The notes: generated by a model from the letters alone, not told the origin. A stretch of DNA of 64,000 nucleotides from Pegea sp. RAD2-039 (GCA_034620365.1 JAQGEQ010000175.1:1736001-1800000), one strand, 5' to 3'; positions 12,101-27,505 are shown, counted from the stretch's first letter. Program-made: numbers and translations.

Positions 12101-15100
12101 TTTACTTATTTAAAAAGCAACCAGTCTTACTATAACTGATTTCTTAAACAATAAAATTTGTCTACTGGCAAAATGATGTTGTTTACAGAAAAATAGTTAA
12201 TTTAGTAATAAATTAACTGGTCCTAAATAATATGATATCAACTCTAGCATCAAATGAAAGTTGAGAAGATTATATTTTATATTTTGACTTTGATGAAACA
12301 TGTCGCCAAGATCAATATAATATTCATTCAACTTTTTAAGAAATGATTTGAAAAAGTTGGTAACAACTTCTCGATATAATTTTAGAGACTTTAAATTATA
12401 TATTAAAGTGTCCTTAAGTAGAGAAAAGCAAAATAAGTCTCAACACCTTATTCATTATTTGTCAAGCTTAAATCAATGGCTACTTTACGCAGCCTTTAGC
12501 TAGTATATAAACTTTGGTGACGCCTACACAAAACGTTTATTCAACCTTACCAAAATATATAAAATGGAGAAAATATACTCACCTGTTTTTATGAATCACA
12601 AATTATATCTCTATTATTTAAAATCTACGATCAATCTTAAGGAGCGAAACTCAATGGTAATTAGAAATATATCATATCAAGCCTATTACTACGCTATGGT
12701 CCTCAGAGAGTATATAAACGTTTGTATGAGAAGGAAATAATCGGAAAATAATGAAAGATGCAAAAAATTTTAAGAAGAACTTATAATTACAAAAAATTTT
12801 ATCTATTTTCAACTATACAATTTTTTGTACTAATCTTGATATACAATCAATAAAAACACTTTTAAACACCAATGAAGTTTAGAAACTTTTTCAGAATTAT
12901 TTGATAAATAACTGAGCTTAGAATTTATCATACAATATTTATAAGTTGTGGAAGTTAGCCTGTTCATTTTTCTTAAAAATAATCATTAATCAAATACCTG
13001 TATACTTTGAATAATTTCAAAAAGCATCAATGATTAAGACTTGTTTGTATTAAAAACTCAGAATCTGAACTATTATAAAATTCAATTGTATTTTTATTCC
13101 AAACAATACCTTTCAAAAAAACTAAACCTTCAAGTGTCTAATTTTGGCACAAAAATTTATTAAAAATCAAATTAAATAAGATTATATTATCTTTTTCTAT
13201 AATATCTTTTTCGGCTTTCAAAATCAAATTCTAATTATCTCAAACATATTCAAAAAGCTAATTTCTCTAGAGTATTCTGTTATTGAAAAGTAACAATCCA
13301 AATTTGTTGCCTTCAATTTTGATTTAATCAAAATGTGTCAAGCATGAAGTATTATCTGTAATCTCTTACAAACCTTATATGCACGGTTAAACTTGAAATC
13401 ATGAATGAATAATTATTAAATTTAAATTTCTTAGAGCTATTTTTAAAGTACTATTAAAAGCAAACTTAGAGTATGTTTGCTTATTTATCTTTAATTTAGT
13501 TTAATGACGACCTTGAAAATAATTCGAATACAAAATTTAAATTTAAAACAAACTTCTGCCTTGATTTACTTTCATCCTGACAACTTAATGTTGATGTTTG
13601 GATTATCGACCTTTTCTCGACTATATACATAAAGTCTCAAAAAACAAAAATAAAACTTTCATGAAACATCTAAAGATTTTAGAGTAAGTTTGTCTGAATG
13701 ATTTTTTTGAAATTTTGTATGAGGCGATCATGTTTCATAAATAGCTGAACCTAATTACCACTGTTAATCTTACAAAATAGTTAAGAAATAATGATTCTTC
13801 TACTTTATAAGTTGATTGTTTTCATTTTTGACACAGTTATCAATGGTTAATTGATCCTAAAAGTATTTTTATTAAAATCATTATCTGTTTGGCTGAAACA
13901 GCCAGCAGTAGCTGTAAAAATAACTTTATTAAAATTAAGTAGATCAAACAATCTAAACAAATTAACTGAAGCGGCAAATTTTCTTTTATGGTGAATATTT
14001 TAAGGTTTGATAACCTTTTAAGCTACAAAATATTAAAATTTGCTTAAAGAATTCACTTTAAATTTTTAATAGGGTTTTAATATAATTATAAAATTAATTA
14101 TCTTAATTTTAATGTACTAACCGACGACTACACAACGGTTTGCTGAAAATGTTATTGAACAAATTGATATGATATTAGCTTCTTGGTGCTACATTTATAT
14201 TTTATTTTCTTTTTAATATGTTTCACATTTATATTTTATTGTATAAAAGATTCATTTTGAAAACAACTTTTATAATGCAGTAATAAAGGAAAAGATATTT
14301 TACTTGAGCTTTCTAAAGCAGTAGATAACTTTTAAAACTTACCATCAGTAACAATTTCAAGTTAATGGCGTTTATATTTAAAGTTTTATTATTATTATAT
14401 GCCGAATTCTTGACTAGATTTTACAAAAAAAAGTAGATGCCTTAGTGCGACAGAATTGCTCAAAATTGATTTGTTTTTATCTAATTTACAAAAGATGATT
14501 TTTTGTCATTTGAAAATAATATGTAAGCAATAAGGAGGTCGATGTAAGGAACTTTCAAAGTAATATGAGACATGAACTGAATTTACGTCAAAGGTTATAC
14601 AAACTACTTATTTGTCAATTTGACCTCTTATCTTTGTACTTAAGCCATCATAACCGCCACCAAAAGTAAATATAAATCTGATCTTAAAAGAAACAACCGT
14701 ATAGAACCTTGTTCACCTGTTCAATCTACAAAAACACTCCATGTACAAAAACAACTTGTGGTAATATTTACTGCTCGATAAAAGATTAGTTTGTTGAAGT
14801 TGTTTGTACAGAAGAAAATTTTTTGACTTGTCTAAGCAGATTTTAATAAAGTTGACAATTGAAAGATTGTTTTGTTTATCTATTCCAGCTTTGGTAAACC
14901 CTGAATAACTTCTCATTGCTCCTTGAGGAAACAAAATATAAATAAGCTGAAGCTTCAACGATGCTCAAAATATAATATATGCCATCTAAGACATTTCGAC
15001 AGATATGGTACAAAATGATTAAAAATGTGACTTGAATGCCTATCATTACATTAAGCAGCATTATAGAGAGTTATCAGTTGGCTAATTTCAGTGGCAACCG

Positions 15101-18100
15101 AAATATCTGATAGGGCGTACATGGAACTACAAATCCATTTCAGTATTTAATTATTCATTTGAAAGTTTGCAAGAACGTACTAATTTAGAAAGCTAAAACA
15201 AAACGATAACTGCAGTAGACCTGTTTTATAGAATTGATAAAAAATATCAAGCATGTCATAATACACACGTGTAAATTTTAATTATTAAATTTCGTCTTTC
15301 CTTATTTGTGATATCTGAAAATGCTTATTACAAAAACAGTTTTGGGAAGATGATTGAAAACTAAATTCATAAGAAAAGTTTTGTTTTTGTATCCAGAAAT
15401 TCTTATATCAGATATCGCTTGTATCAAAACTTATTTTTTTGTTTAAACTTTGAATAAAGTCGATAAAACTCTTTCATCTTTCAACTTTTTATCTAGAAAC
15501 ATTTAGGAAGCTGCTTGATTGTAACAAAACTTCATTTAATAATGATGAACTTATTTCTGCAAAACTGTGAAACGCTTTAAAACTTATCTGAGCCAAACAC
15601 TCTACCCAAGATTAAAAAGTATTTCTATCTTTAAAATTACATTGTTTAATGCTAAACTTGACTTTTAATGAAAGTTTTTATCATCATATTTTGGACAAAC
15701 TTGCAAAAACTCAACCAAAACATTTTAACTAAGGCATTACTTAAATAAAACATAGAAAAATCGATCTGCTTAACTAATTTCGAGAAAGAACTTTGAATTG
15801 GATTAAGAATACAATGTGGAAGAAGTTATTGTTCCTTCTTTCTATCTTGGAGTTTAAGTAAACTTTCACTTTTTTAACGTTTTAAATAGTCCCTTTGCAT
15901 GATATAATCTAATTTACAAATCCAATCAACCTTACAAATTTCAAATTATTTTTTAATTTATTTTAAGTATCTAATTTCTTCTTTTCAGGAACACATTTGA
16001 TGTAAATAAAGTTAAAGATTTACAATAAAAGATTTTTCTAATTAGTATAATTTAAACAAATATTGTCATATTTAACTAATTGTTAAAATATTCACATTTA
16101 TCAATTTAAATTTTTAAAGATTAAAGTAAATAAATTTTAGATTATCACAAAATCAAGCAAATGTTAGTCTTAAAAAAGTCAAAAATACTAAATTAATTTG
16201 TCAAATGCCGTGAAAGACAAGCATTCATATAATGTATAAATTATTTGTGTGATAAAATCAAATTATACTTCAGTTAAATTAAAAAACGAGCAACAACTAG
16301 CGAGCATTTTTTTCTGTCGAAAATAAAAGTAAAATTGTAGAAATATCATTTTAAATACTTAACAGATCATTTTATCAATAAAACAATTCAGAAAAACAAA
16401 TCTTAATTTTATTAAATAAAAGTAGTAAATTTTTACTTAATTAATGATATAATTAAAAAGGAGATAAACGTTGTTTCTGGATCTTCGCCAAAGTTTTGAA
16501 TTTTAATTTAAATTATTTTGTAGAGCTCTTAAAAAAGCTGGATAATTATCATTCTATTATGCAGCGTAGCAAGAATTAAGTTTTATTTGAAATTACGTTA
16601 AGAAATTTTTTATTAATGATGACTTTTTTGATGTGATATCTTAATTAGTTGATAATTAAAAAAAGATTTCAATTTATATCGAATACAAGAATTGATATTT
16701 TCTGCTAACAGCGAGAACAAACTATATTTTGGCAACAAACAAATTAGTTAACCCATATAGTATTTTAGTTTTTTATTTATCTACATTCTTTGCATATCAA
16801 GGATTATAACCAAAATATGTTAAACAAATTCTTAAAATACCTTGAAAATATTAGAACTAAGATAGGATCTCAACTTTTTTTCAATAAAACAAAACAACTT
16901 AACAAGTATGACTTATAAAACGCTTAGGAAACAGAAAGCTCTTCAAACATTTTAGGCCAGACTAAGTATTATTGAAAAGTTTTTTCTTCTCATTTATTAC
17001 TTTAAATGTGCTTTACTTCAATTACAGAAATCTGTTTTAAGTATTAGTTTTTCTTAAATGTTCAAGTGGTTTTGACTCTTCAAAACTTCTCAAATAAAGA
17101 GGCTTAAAGATATATAGTCGAGTTTTACTTTGACGTTGATGTATGCTTGTTAGAATTAATTATATTAGAAAAACCTTACTGAGAAAAGTTCAATTAATTA
17201 GATTTAGTAATTTCAAAACAAACATCAACAAATAAATCAGTCAAATAAAACTAGGAAGTAACCATTATTATGAGCACTATTTAATTCTTCTAAATGAAAG
17301 CTGGATTTTAAACTGAGAACTTTTGAAGTAACTGGCAATCAAAGTATTGTAAATTTATCACAGTAACCTTTGTATCCAAGGTTTGCAACATTCTTTATTT
17401 TAATAAAAAGTTTTCCTGAGCTAAATATTACTTAAATCAAAACTATTAAGAAATCTGATTAATAAGTACTGAACATATGTTAAAAAATGAATTTCGTCTA
17501 AATATTGCAGCTTTGCAGCTTAAAATACAATCTGCAATAGATAATTAAATAAAATTTGTTTCAATTTTAAGCTGTCTAATAACCTGAATGTAGAAAACTA
17601 CGATTTGATAAAAATAATAAATCTTTTACGAAATAATAAACATTTATCTGCTTACAATAGCTGAAACTCAAGTTTGCAAAACTTTTCCAGTAGCTAATAT
17701 AGTTGAATTAATAGCTGTCGTCACTACAATGTTATCCTTCAAGTGGAAAGGTAGTGTAATAGATGAGAGCTTTTGTTATTACAAGAAAAACGAAAAAGTT
17801 GACAAGTGCTACAATACTCTACTGGATTAACATTTAAAAATAAGACAAATTATATATAATTATCTCATATTTAATATTCGACTTTATGTTTCTATATCTA
17901 GTTTGAAACAAAGATTTAAAAAAAAAAACATTTTAAAGATGAACTTGTAGATCCTTATTATAAAAAGATACAGTTTCATCTCTATCATTTCTTCACCAGC
18001 TGATATTTTTGTCTAGACTTTTTGAGACGGCTTAGAACATTTACTAAATTGTTTTCAGATAGTATGAACATCAAATCTGAAAGCTTAGATAATTTACTTT

Positions 18101-19636
18101 TTGAATACCATGGAAAATCTTAATAAATATTATTGTAAATTCTTTTATATTGAAATGCTATTTTTATGAACTAAAAACTATTTCAGAAGATCACTTTTAA
18201 TTCTTCCAAAAAATGTGAAACAAAAAACCCATTCATAAAAAGAATGAGGATTTTAAGCCGCCAACATTTGATTTATAAATACTAAAAATATATTATATGA
18301 TGACAAGTTACTCTGCTGAGTAGATAACTTAAAGTAGAAAACATTAGATGCTTTATTTCTATACCACATTAAATTTTTGTCGACACCCTTTTTTTAAATT
18401 CAATTATTGAAGTTTTATAAAAAAATATGAGCACAAACTTTTACGCTTGAATAATTTCGAATATTTTACCATTAAAATTACAACATTCATTTTTTTATAA
18501 ATATGACGTACTTGTAGAGGTTTTCATTTTTACTTCACTACAGCCAGCAGAGTGTATAAGTTATCAACGATTCAGATAAATGACAAAGAATAAGCTGAAA
18601 ACGTTTTAAAATACAAACCCTTTGATATTTTTATCTGATAGTTTTCTAACAACATTTCACTAAGAAAGAAATTTAACTGTCATAAAAGTTCAATTCACTT
18701 TTATAGTTAGACTTTGATGTTTTTAAGATAATGTCTAGTAAATATTTTTCAAAATCAAAAATGATTTATTTCAAGTACAAACGCAAACTCTAATGTTTTG
18801 ATAGAACCTCTAGAACAGGAATCCCGCAGACGAGTATTCAACGATTATCTTTTTTTCAAGATGAGGTTTTCTATAAATTTTATGAAAAGATGTTTATATA
18901 CACAACAATGTAATTATGAGAAATTTACTAAAAAAACTTTGAAATTAAGATTAATGTAATTAAATAATAGAAATAAAGCAACAAACATTTATAAGAATGT
19001 TGAATGTTAGTTATTAATTATAAAATACTAAAAAGTCATTAAACATAATGACAAGCACACAAATCAGTCTTTACAAACCTTTAATGTCTACTTCAATGTT
19101 GTTTCAACTTTTAAGCAAACTTACTTTGACTAAAATCAAAAGATCAAATATCTTATAACAATTTTTAATTCTTTATTTAACAACATAGCTTATAATTATA
19201 AACGTGACTTATTTTCATGAAAATAATTTTGCCGTATAAGCTAAATAATCAACATATTATCAAACAAAAAATATTAAAAATTAATCAAACTAAATACTTT
19301 AATTTTTTCGTTATTTTTCAAATCTATTATTTTCATGTAGAGTACCCTGTTTACCATAAAAGTATTAATTAGTAAACTTATTAATCATTAAACAATTTTT
19401 TAAATCTTTTTGAAGTTTTTGAATACTAATAGTTCTTTGTAAGTGTCTAGTGATGTAATTATTAAAATATTAGCCTTGATATGTTTATAATGAACTTATT
19501 TAAATATGTTTTATAGTACAACGAAAACTATGGCAGTATATTTAATATTTGTATGTAATTGTCCACTGTAATATGTTTAGAGGACTACTGAAATGCCATG
19601 TGTTACATCTTTTGCTTTCTATATTTCTAACGTAAT

Positions 19637-19714
19637 ATATGTTATTTGTGAGAATGTGTGTTAGCGGGAGGTGCTCTTTTCAGGCACCCTCCTTCGCATT
19701 TATTGTAATAAATA
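19637..19714 (+). repeat. Hairpin-bearing repeat, copy 2
   Basis: Plus-strand copy of the family. GGAGGTGC and GCACCCTCC pair around a TCTTTTCAG loop, followed by TTCGCATTTATTGTAATAAATA, itself self-complementary. The shared core between copies includes GAATGTGTGTTAGCGGG (GAATGTGTGTTAGCGGGTG in copy 1). No coding remnant is recognised upstream. Confidence 0.6.
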
Positions 19715-22700
19715 GATATAATTTCATTTTATTAACTACAGAATATATGATTTTCATAAATTAAAGACTTAAAATTAGAACTTTTACTCGTTGAAAGATA
19801 GTTGAGTAGATTGTCTAAATGAACGTTTCTAAGACGATTACAGGACATTTTTCTTTTTAATGCTGCTTAGACTATCATTAGTCATTTTATTAACTTAATT
19901 TGTTGAAATAAAATGGATTTTCATCATGTGAATTGGGTTTAAAAAAATTTAAGCTGAAATTAGTATTTTGTTTTGGTAATTTTCCATACTTTCAATAAAG
20001 TCAGCTCCTACAATCTTTTTTTAATGCAATTGTTTATAAGTAGTGATAAGACTTTTTAAAAGTATTTTTGAAAGTTTTCTGACTTACTTTGATCATCCAA
20101 AACACTTTGTTGAGTTTTATGAGAAACAATGTTTATATCAAGAGTTGTATAAAAACTTAAAATAAAACAAAAAAACTGATATTCTTAACTAATGTAAATA
20201 ATATCTAACAAAATATTTTATGCTATCATTACCAAAGATTAAAATCAAAACTAAAAATTTGAAGACTACAACAATCATAAAAACCGAGTAGTTATTCAAT
20301 TTGTTTAGTCTTTTTAACTATTTTCATCACTTACTTAGTTAAATTTTCCAGAAAACATTACTTGGTAATGTAAAGCTTTATTTTGAAATTATTTTTTAGT
20401 GCTTAAACTTTTTAGTTCCATTTAAGATTAGTTAGAAAGATTAGTTCCTTCTTATCTTTAAACTGGAAATCATTAGGTGTTAAAAAACATTTTCAGAGTT
20501 TTTCTCAGTAAATAGACAAAGATGTTTGTAGTAACAACTTATTTCGTTTTTTAAGCTTTAAATTATTGCTGAAGTTGTTTTCTAGAGACGAGTTGGGATA
20601 TAACATCACCAGGCAGAAACTAAATCCTTTTAAATATCGAACGTTTTATGAAAATTCTTTCAGTAACTAACGACAAAGTAGGGAAATACTAATTGTAAAT
20701 GAGACAGAGAATAATTCTGCCAAGTTACATGTTAATAAATTTTAATTCTAAAATATGCTATTCCAAGATTGAGTTAGCATCAAGTTTTTCAGTGTTGTTC
20801 ACTTCTTTCTTATCAAATTTATTTTATAAAAACTATTTTTGAAATCTAAAAACAGTCTCTTGAGTTTGCTTCAACATCCTGCTTCCTTCCTTTCCTTTTC
20901 TTTCTTTAATTTAATTAAAATAATTTTTATTGCCAAAAAAATTTATTGATATTTCACAAAAATAATTTGAATTGTTCGGAAAATTGATATTTAAAAAATA
21001 GACACAATTTGTTTCATGTTTTAATATCTGAAATATAAATCTCTGTTGCTAATTATTTAAAAGCTAATTTATTATAACTTTTAAAAGATACAAATAATGA
21101 AAAATACTTATTCTAAGTTGTTTTAGGAAAAAATCATGTATCATGAATAAGAGAAGAAGTTCAAAATTCCTCAAATCTGAATCATAAAGTTTTATATTAG
21201 TGAAAATTCTTAATAGAAAAATTGTCTGCAAAAGTCGAGCTTTTAACAATTGAAGATATCAAAGCTACCTAGCAAAATCAATAAAATTGATATCTAAGAA
21301 ATTATTTATCATTATAATAATTGCTACATTTTATAATTGTACTTTCCAATGACTATTTTATATTAAATTAATGAGTACTTTTTAATATTTTAAAAATAAA
21401 AATTGAATAGTTTATGACTATTTAATATTAAATCATATTTGTTTTTGTACAATTAAAGATAAGAAATAATACTCATGACTCTTCCAAAAAATTCAAATTC
21501 TCAATTTATTATCAATAAAATTAAAAGGAGTTGGAATACTGAGAAGCAGACTTCAGCCTTGATTTTCCACTTCTTTCTTCTTTAACTGATATTTCAATTT
21601 TAAATGTTGCGAGATGCTGATAATAAGAAGAAGAAAACAGAAGGATTTTGAAAAGATTCAACCAGAAATCAGCACCCTGCTACTATTTCTACTTTTGATT
21701 ATTGAATAGGGAAGTTTTGAGGTGACTCAGCTTATTTTACTTAAGATAGGATTTAATTTAGTTTTAAAATGTTTAAATCAGAAATTATTGAACATTGTTC
21801 GAAGTCAGAGCTAGTTTTTATATTTAGCAAAATTGCTAATTTATAAAAGTGTAATCTAGAACTTTCTTTTTAACTTTTATTTTGTACATCAACATTTAAC
21901 AGATGAGTAGTTTTAGGCTAAGCAGCGTAATGCTGAATCTTGCTTTAAATTCGACTAGATTATCAGAAAAAAGATTATCTGTATTTAAGTGAGTAGTTGT
22001 GTTGAACTAATAGCTCTTTCTCAGATCGAACGATATACAAATGTGTAAATCCGCTGTTAGTTTTGTAACCAGAATTTGATGTCAATTTTTTGAGAAACAG
22101 TTTCAGAAACGAGCTGTCAGTGGCAGAGGGTAGTAATATTTGCTAAATGACAAAGTATGAGGAAGGCCAATTGTATTTGGCAATAAAGATGAAAACAAAA
22201 TCCCCTGACGCCAGTACTGATTTAGTAAAGTGAAGCGTTGTTGAATCATGACAAATGAACAAATAGAGAGAAAGGAAACAGTATGTGATTGAAATTTGTA
22301 TAAATATCAAAATAAATTTTTCTGCATTAAATAAAATGGTTTTAATTAGTTTTAAGTTTAAATTTTAAAGTAAGAAAAGTTAAAGTGTAAGAGTTGTTTA
22401 TTTCGAGTTATTTTTTCTAAATATACTTATATATAAAAAAGTGTGTTGTGAAACAATTTTATCAAATATTTTCACAGTTTTTCAGATATTTCTTATAGAT
22501 TTTTATTCTAGACAAAATAATAATAATATAATCTTTGAATGTAAAGTATGTCTAGACTAAAAGATGAAATTTGTTTTTAATAAAACATAAATACTTCTAT
22601 AATAACCATCTCAGTTGAAAATCATTTTTGTTCATTTTTACTTTTTACAGCAACTAGAAGGACTAAGTTTATAAAAAAAAACTTTAATTACAAGCATCAT

Positions 22701-23304
22701 TTTATATCACTAAGTGCATTTTCCAACTGAAATCTATTACAATTCCCTTTTGAAACGAAGCCATCAAACGAGAAATAAACTTTTCAGTTATTTGAAAAAT
22801 AGTATTTTTATTTGATGGGTGGTGTTAAAGAGTCTCCGTTATTCGACTGGAAGTTGGATGAGATGCCAACATGGAAGGTGATTTAGTATTGGTTGTTTAT
22901 AATAAAGCTTGTTCTTCACTTGTTACTCTTCCTTATAAATAGTTTTCATAAAACAAACAAATTTTATGTAGCAAATTAAAACTTTTAGTTTTAATCAATA
23001 ATAGTAATTGGCTTAAAACGTTAACAACTTAAAGTTAAGGTTTTGGAATACATCTTGTTTTTTTATAATACAACTTGTTTTTCTAACCTTTTTTAAAGCT
23101 GATACGTTTTTACTTAGTCAATTGAATAAATGTTATTTTTCCCCTCATCAAAAATGTTTCTGAATAAGTAACAATCGATAATTTATAAGCTTAAGCCTTA
23201 TAAAATATTAATTATTAATAATTTTTAAGTCAGTAACTAATAAAACTATTTTATAATAACATGATTGGCCTTTATTTCAATGACTCTAAGCAACATACAT
23301 TGAA

Positions 23305-26300
23305 ATGTTTATTTACAACAAACATATTTTCAAAATTCAGGCATTATCATTGAAAATTTATAAGAATATTTTGACATCGGAAAATCTGTGCTATTGGATC
23401 AACATTATATGTTATCTTCCATCCCTGGTTGTCATCATTTGTATCTCTATACCTTCACTTGTAAGTTGAATCTCAACTTTTATTTCAAAAATTAAAATTA
23501 AGAAATTAAAGCATTTTTGAAAGTTGATATAAAATTAAGTAACAGGCGAAAAAGATTTAATGTTTGTGGAGCTTGATTGCATTTTAATTTAAAAATTACT
23601 TTATATTTTGTTTTAAAACTAAAGTTACGAGGTTCTAATAGCAGTGTTTGTTTTCTGACTTTCCAAAATACTATCTGACCAACAACTTTCCTGATTAGAA
23701 ATTTCAAGCAAAAGTATCAAAACATATCTGTAAACAAGTCTAAAAACCTACAGTAAAATGCTGATTTGCAATAGTTTGGAAATGAGTGTAAAAGACATAT
23801 CTTAAGATTACATTGATAAATTATTCATTGACAATAAGTTAGAAAAAGTTTATGTAAATTAAAATTAAAAGGTTGTTTGCTTTGAAAGTGATAATTTTGT
23901 GACAATCGTTTTTATACGTTCACAAAAAATAGTAAAATAAATTATTGAGTTGATCAATGACAGTTCAAAATTACTGTACAAAAATACAATGAAAAAGTTT
24001 AAGTGTAGCAGCAATCTGCCAGAAAAACCACCTTTTGCACAATGAACCAGTCGGCAAGCTTTCATGTTAATCCTTTCAAAGCTTAGAAAAAACCCAAGAA
24101 AATAAGTTTTTAAGAACGTACTGTTTTAAAACTTGTTTTTAAAATCAAACAATTATTTTAACTGTTTTATACTCAAAAGAAGACATCTTTTAGTAATAAC
24201 TTATATTAATTTGCATAAATTTAATCTTACTTGTTAAATTTTTATAAACTGAAGAAAAATAATCAAGCAAGTGTTATTTATGAAGTCTAGGAGTTATGCT
24301 AACCATTTATACTTAATAAAAACTGCCACAAAACTTTCAATTAATATTTAAAAAGCATTTTAAAAACAAGCTATAGGTAAGTTAGAAAACAATATTAGTG
24401 TATCATGTAACTATTAAAAGTAAGATATATTTTTTAAAAATCGTTAAAACCATATTGCTATTAAAGTTTGTCATTTTAAATCGATTTTTTAAAGTATCTA
24501 AGAAAAATTAAAAAGTTCTCTAAATAAGAATACCAATTTTGAAGAGAAATTAAAAACAAACAAAAATTGCTTTTCTGCAACACTAGTCAAGCTGTTACTT
24601 GACTTTTAAAAACCATAGCAGATATTTTACTGGCTACAAAATAGTTGCAAACATATTTCTAATATGTGTAAAGCTTAATCAATAATTATTTCTTAAAGGA
24701 TTAATCATATTTGTTTTCTTACTAATGTCAAACAGTTAAGCAACAAATTTCTAAAACTATTTTTGTTTATAGATCATAACAAATTTTGAAAATGTAAACG
24801 TCTACCAAGTGCATACTTAAGAATAGATTTAAAGTGAACTAACTTTCATGGCAAGTTTATAATTTAAAACAGAATAACTTATCCACGAAAGTTTTGTTGA
24901 TAGATGTGTTCTTCAAGCTTTTTGATTTATAGCGAACTTTTTAGCTTTGATTTGATCTTTTTTCTCTTTAAAGTAAACAAAAGATTGGCTGTAGTAGGCG
25001 ATTTAGAAATGAACATTACAATTACAGTTCAATTTAAGAAAATGTCTCTACTTACAATAATAATTTGAATAACTTTCTGTTATAAAACTTTTATAATCTC
25101 ATCATTAAACTTAAGTAGCAGAAGCAGAAAGTTTTTCATTATATTTTATAATAATGTGTTTCAATGTAGTATTTATATAATTTTGTATATTTTTCATTGA
25201 TTAGTGTAAAATATCATTTTTTTCTATATATGTTTATAGATAAATCCATGTAATATATTCACTTCTTTTGTTCGAAATAATATTTTTATGTCTAGAAAAC
25301 AAAAATCAATTTTCTATTTCAGTTTTCATAAGCACCTTTCAAATTTTTTTAGATATGAATAAATTGTACCTAAAAGTCTAAGAGTTGATTTTTTATTTTA
25401 TTATTAAGTTTAGAAAAACTAATAAGGTAATTTTCTCTGTTATGTCTGAAAATTCTGTATCATTAAACGCGAATAAAACTTGATAAGGAGTAAATTAATC
25501 AATCCAATATGTTCGTTTCCAAAATTTAGTTTTTTGCTAAGTAGACTTGAGGAAAATTATTCTGATTTTTGCATCATGCTTTATATTATAAGTATTTTTA
25601 TTTATAGGCTAATTTAGCAAATTATTCTATAATTGTTTAAATATAAAGTTTGTTTCTAGTTAGCAACAAAGTTTTAGATTAACTTAATGTATAAAAAAAC
25701 GAATTATCCTTTTGATGAAAAGAAATCTTTATTTCATTACTCTCTGCGGGGGTTTTATGGAAATTTTCTTTATAAACAGAAAACAATATGATGAACTTAA
25801 ATGTTTTATATAAAAATACAACATTACATTTGAACGAGAGCTTTTTAAACTGCAAACTTTGCTGAAAACGATTTTAAAAGCGAGAGAAGTTAAAAAAGTT
25901 GTTGAGTTTTGTTGCAATGTATATCTGTCAACAATATTCTCTTGATATGTATAAAACTTCCTACAACTTTATCGAGAATTTAAAAGTTGTAATTTATTTT
26001 TTTTTTACTTTTTCTCAGTTTCCACTTAAATTATTGCTTTTCAGATATAGGAAAGTTAAAGAAAATTAGAATAAACCTGATACTTAAAATTTATTTCAGT
26101 ATGAACTGTAGCAAGTGTACAGGTCTTATACTAGTTACTTTTGAGTCATCAATTTATATTATAAAGTGTAAATTAAACTCTTATAGAAAATTTACGGTTT
26201 GCATTTTGGCGATATTCATTATAAAATCGTAAAATTGAATTTAAACAAGTCATAAACAACTTTATAAAATTGAAAATTGTTAACTGTGTACAATTCTCCT

Positions 26301-27505
26301 TTTTTAGAAGTTGCATATATTTTTCCCATAATCCTTTTTACAGAATGTGGTTTAAGCCTATCTACAAGCTAGCTGAGCTTTTGGAAGCAAAGTAAAATAT
26401 TTATTATCAAAAAACAACTGCTGTAGGAATTAAGTAGGTCATATAGATCGCTTTTTACTTCAGGCCTAAAAATCTATTAGAAACTGAAATGTAGCTGGAA
26501 GCCAATAATTTTTTATCTTTAAAACAAAACACTATTGACAATCTATTCTAAAATAATTTATTTATCCATGATAAATAAGATTTCTACTAATCTAAATGAA
26601 ATAGCTGAAACGCATCAATTAAGTCTTCTTCAAATTCATGTAAAAGTTTAGAATTCAAATATTTCAAGCCATGCTATTAGCTTGAAGAAAACTTAATTAG
26701 AAAAACTCATTAAATAAATAAATTCTAAAACTTGCTTTTTAAATTCTTAGTTATTAATGATTATAATAAGCATATTTTGTTATGTTTACAAGACTATCAT
26801 TATAATAATTCACTTTAACCCTATTCTTTTACAGCAATAAAACGTTAACCAACTATTTCGTTTTACAAACTTTTCTTGTTTCAACTTACTACTTATTAAT
26901 TTATGAATATTACATCGAAGCGGTTTTGAACTTTTTATTTAATCTCAAATAAAGAAATTATAATCATTTTGATTTAATAAGGAATCAAGTTAAGGAAATT
27001 TGGTTATAGCTACAATTATTGCTCTTTTTACTACAGTCTGCATATATCTCTGTTTCTTTAATTGCTTAGCTAGTTAGATACTAACAAGCAACTTTGTAAA
27101 GTTATATATTATTGCTTGTTGAGTTCAGCAATATGTCATAAACGTAGCTCCGTGTATTTTCCAAAGACAAGTATAAACGTTCTTAATTGTTGTATTTCTA
27201 AGGATTTTTTGCTGTTTCTCTTTGATTAGTAACAAATTAATTGATTGTCAAATTGTCGTTGAGAATTTTCCCAAAAATACTAAACTGTTTGACCAGAAAT
27301 TCCCTAATTTATCATTTAAAGTGGCAAATCAAGTTTTGAAAGAATTTAAGGTTTTGATTTGATAGAACTGATCATCAATAAAATTTAACAGATGTGTCAC
27401 TCGAAGCTTCTTGGACAGATGCATATATGATTTCAACTTCTTGTGAATTGTTTATTTTTTTTCCAGTCTCAGTTTTATTCACAAAACTCTCCGTTATATC
27501 TTTTT
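23305..27505 (+). other. Gene B leader exons 1 and 2
   Basis: Exon 1 opens with ATG at 23305 and ends at a GTAAGT donor after 23460. It shares LTSE and a C-x-LPS pattern with gene C exon 1, followed by a hydrophobic run ([14 protein letters not shown]), so it is the signal-peptide exon. Exon 2 is only 39 bases (27467-27505), with a strong acceptor (TTTTTTTTCCAG), a GTGAGT donor and phase 0 at both ends. It encodes a Ser/Tyr-rich 13-residue segment resembling the 19-residue exon 2 of gene C. Introns here are 4.0 and 1.7 kb. Confidence 0.65.

Larger units (their letters stand above)
8892..23304. other. Gene-free AT-rich stretch between divergent genes A and B
   Basis: About 14.4 kb with no exon I can assign to a family. 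It contains the two inverted hairpin repeats at 9108-9188 and 19637-19714. The part at about 21.5-22.3 kb has more G and C than its flanks and lies upstream of gene B, so it could hold a promoter or untranslated 5' exon. A weak minus-strand frame at 14876-15061 resembles membrane protein sequence but was not accepted. Confidence 0.5.

Noticed and set aside
14713..15061. Two overlapping minus-strand frames with a hydrophobic, faintly GPCR-like segment (YYILSIVEASAYLYF, EKLFRVYQSW).
   Set aside because: No conserved family motif, no convincing splice sites, no neighbouring exons. The resemblance to TM3-TM4 or TM7 is too loose.
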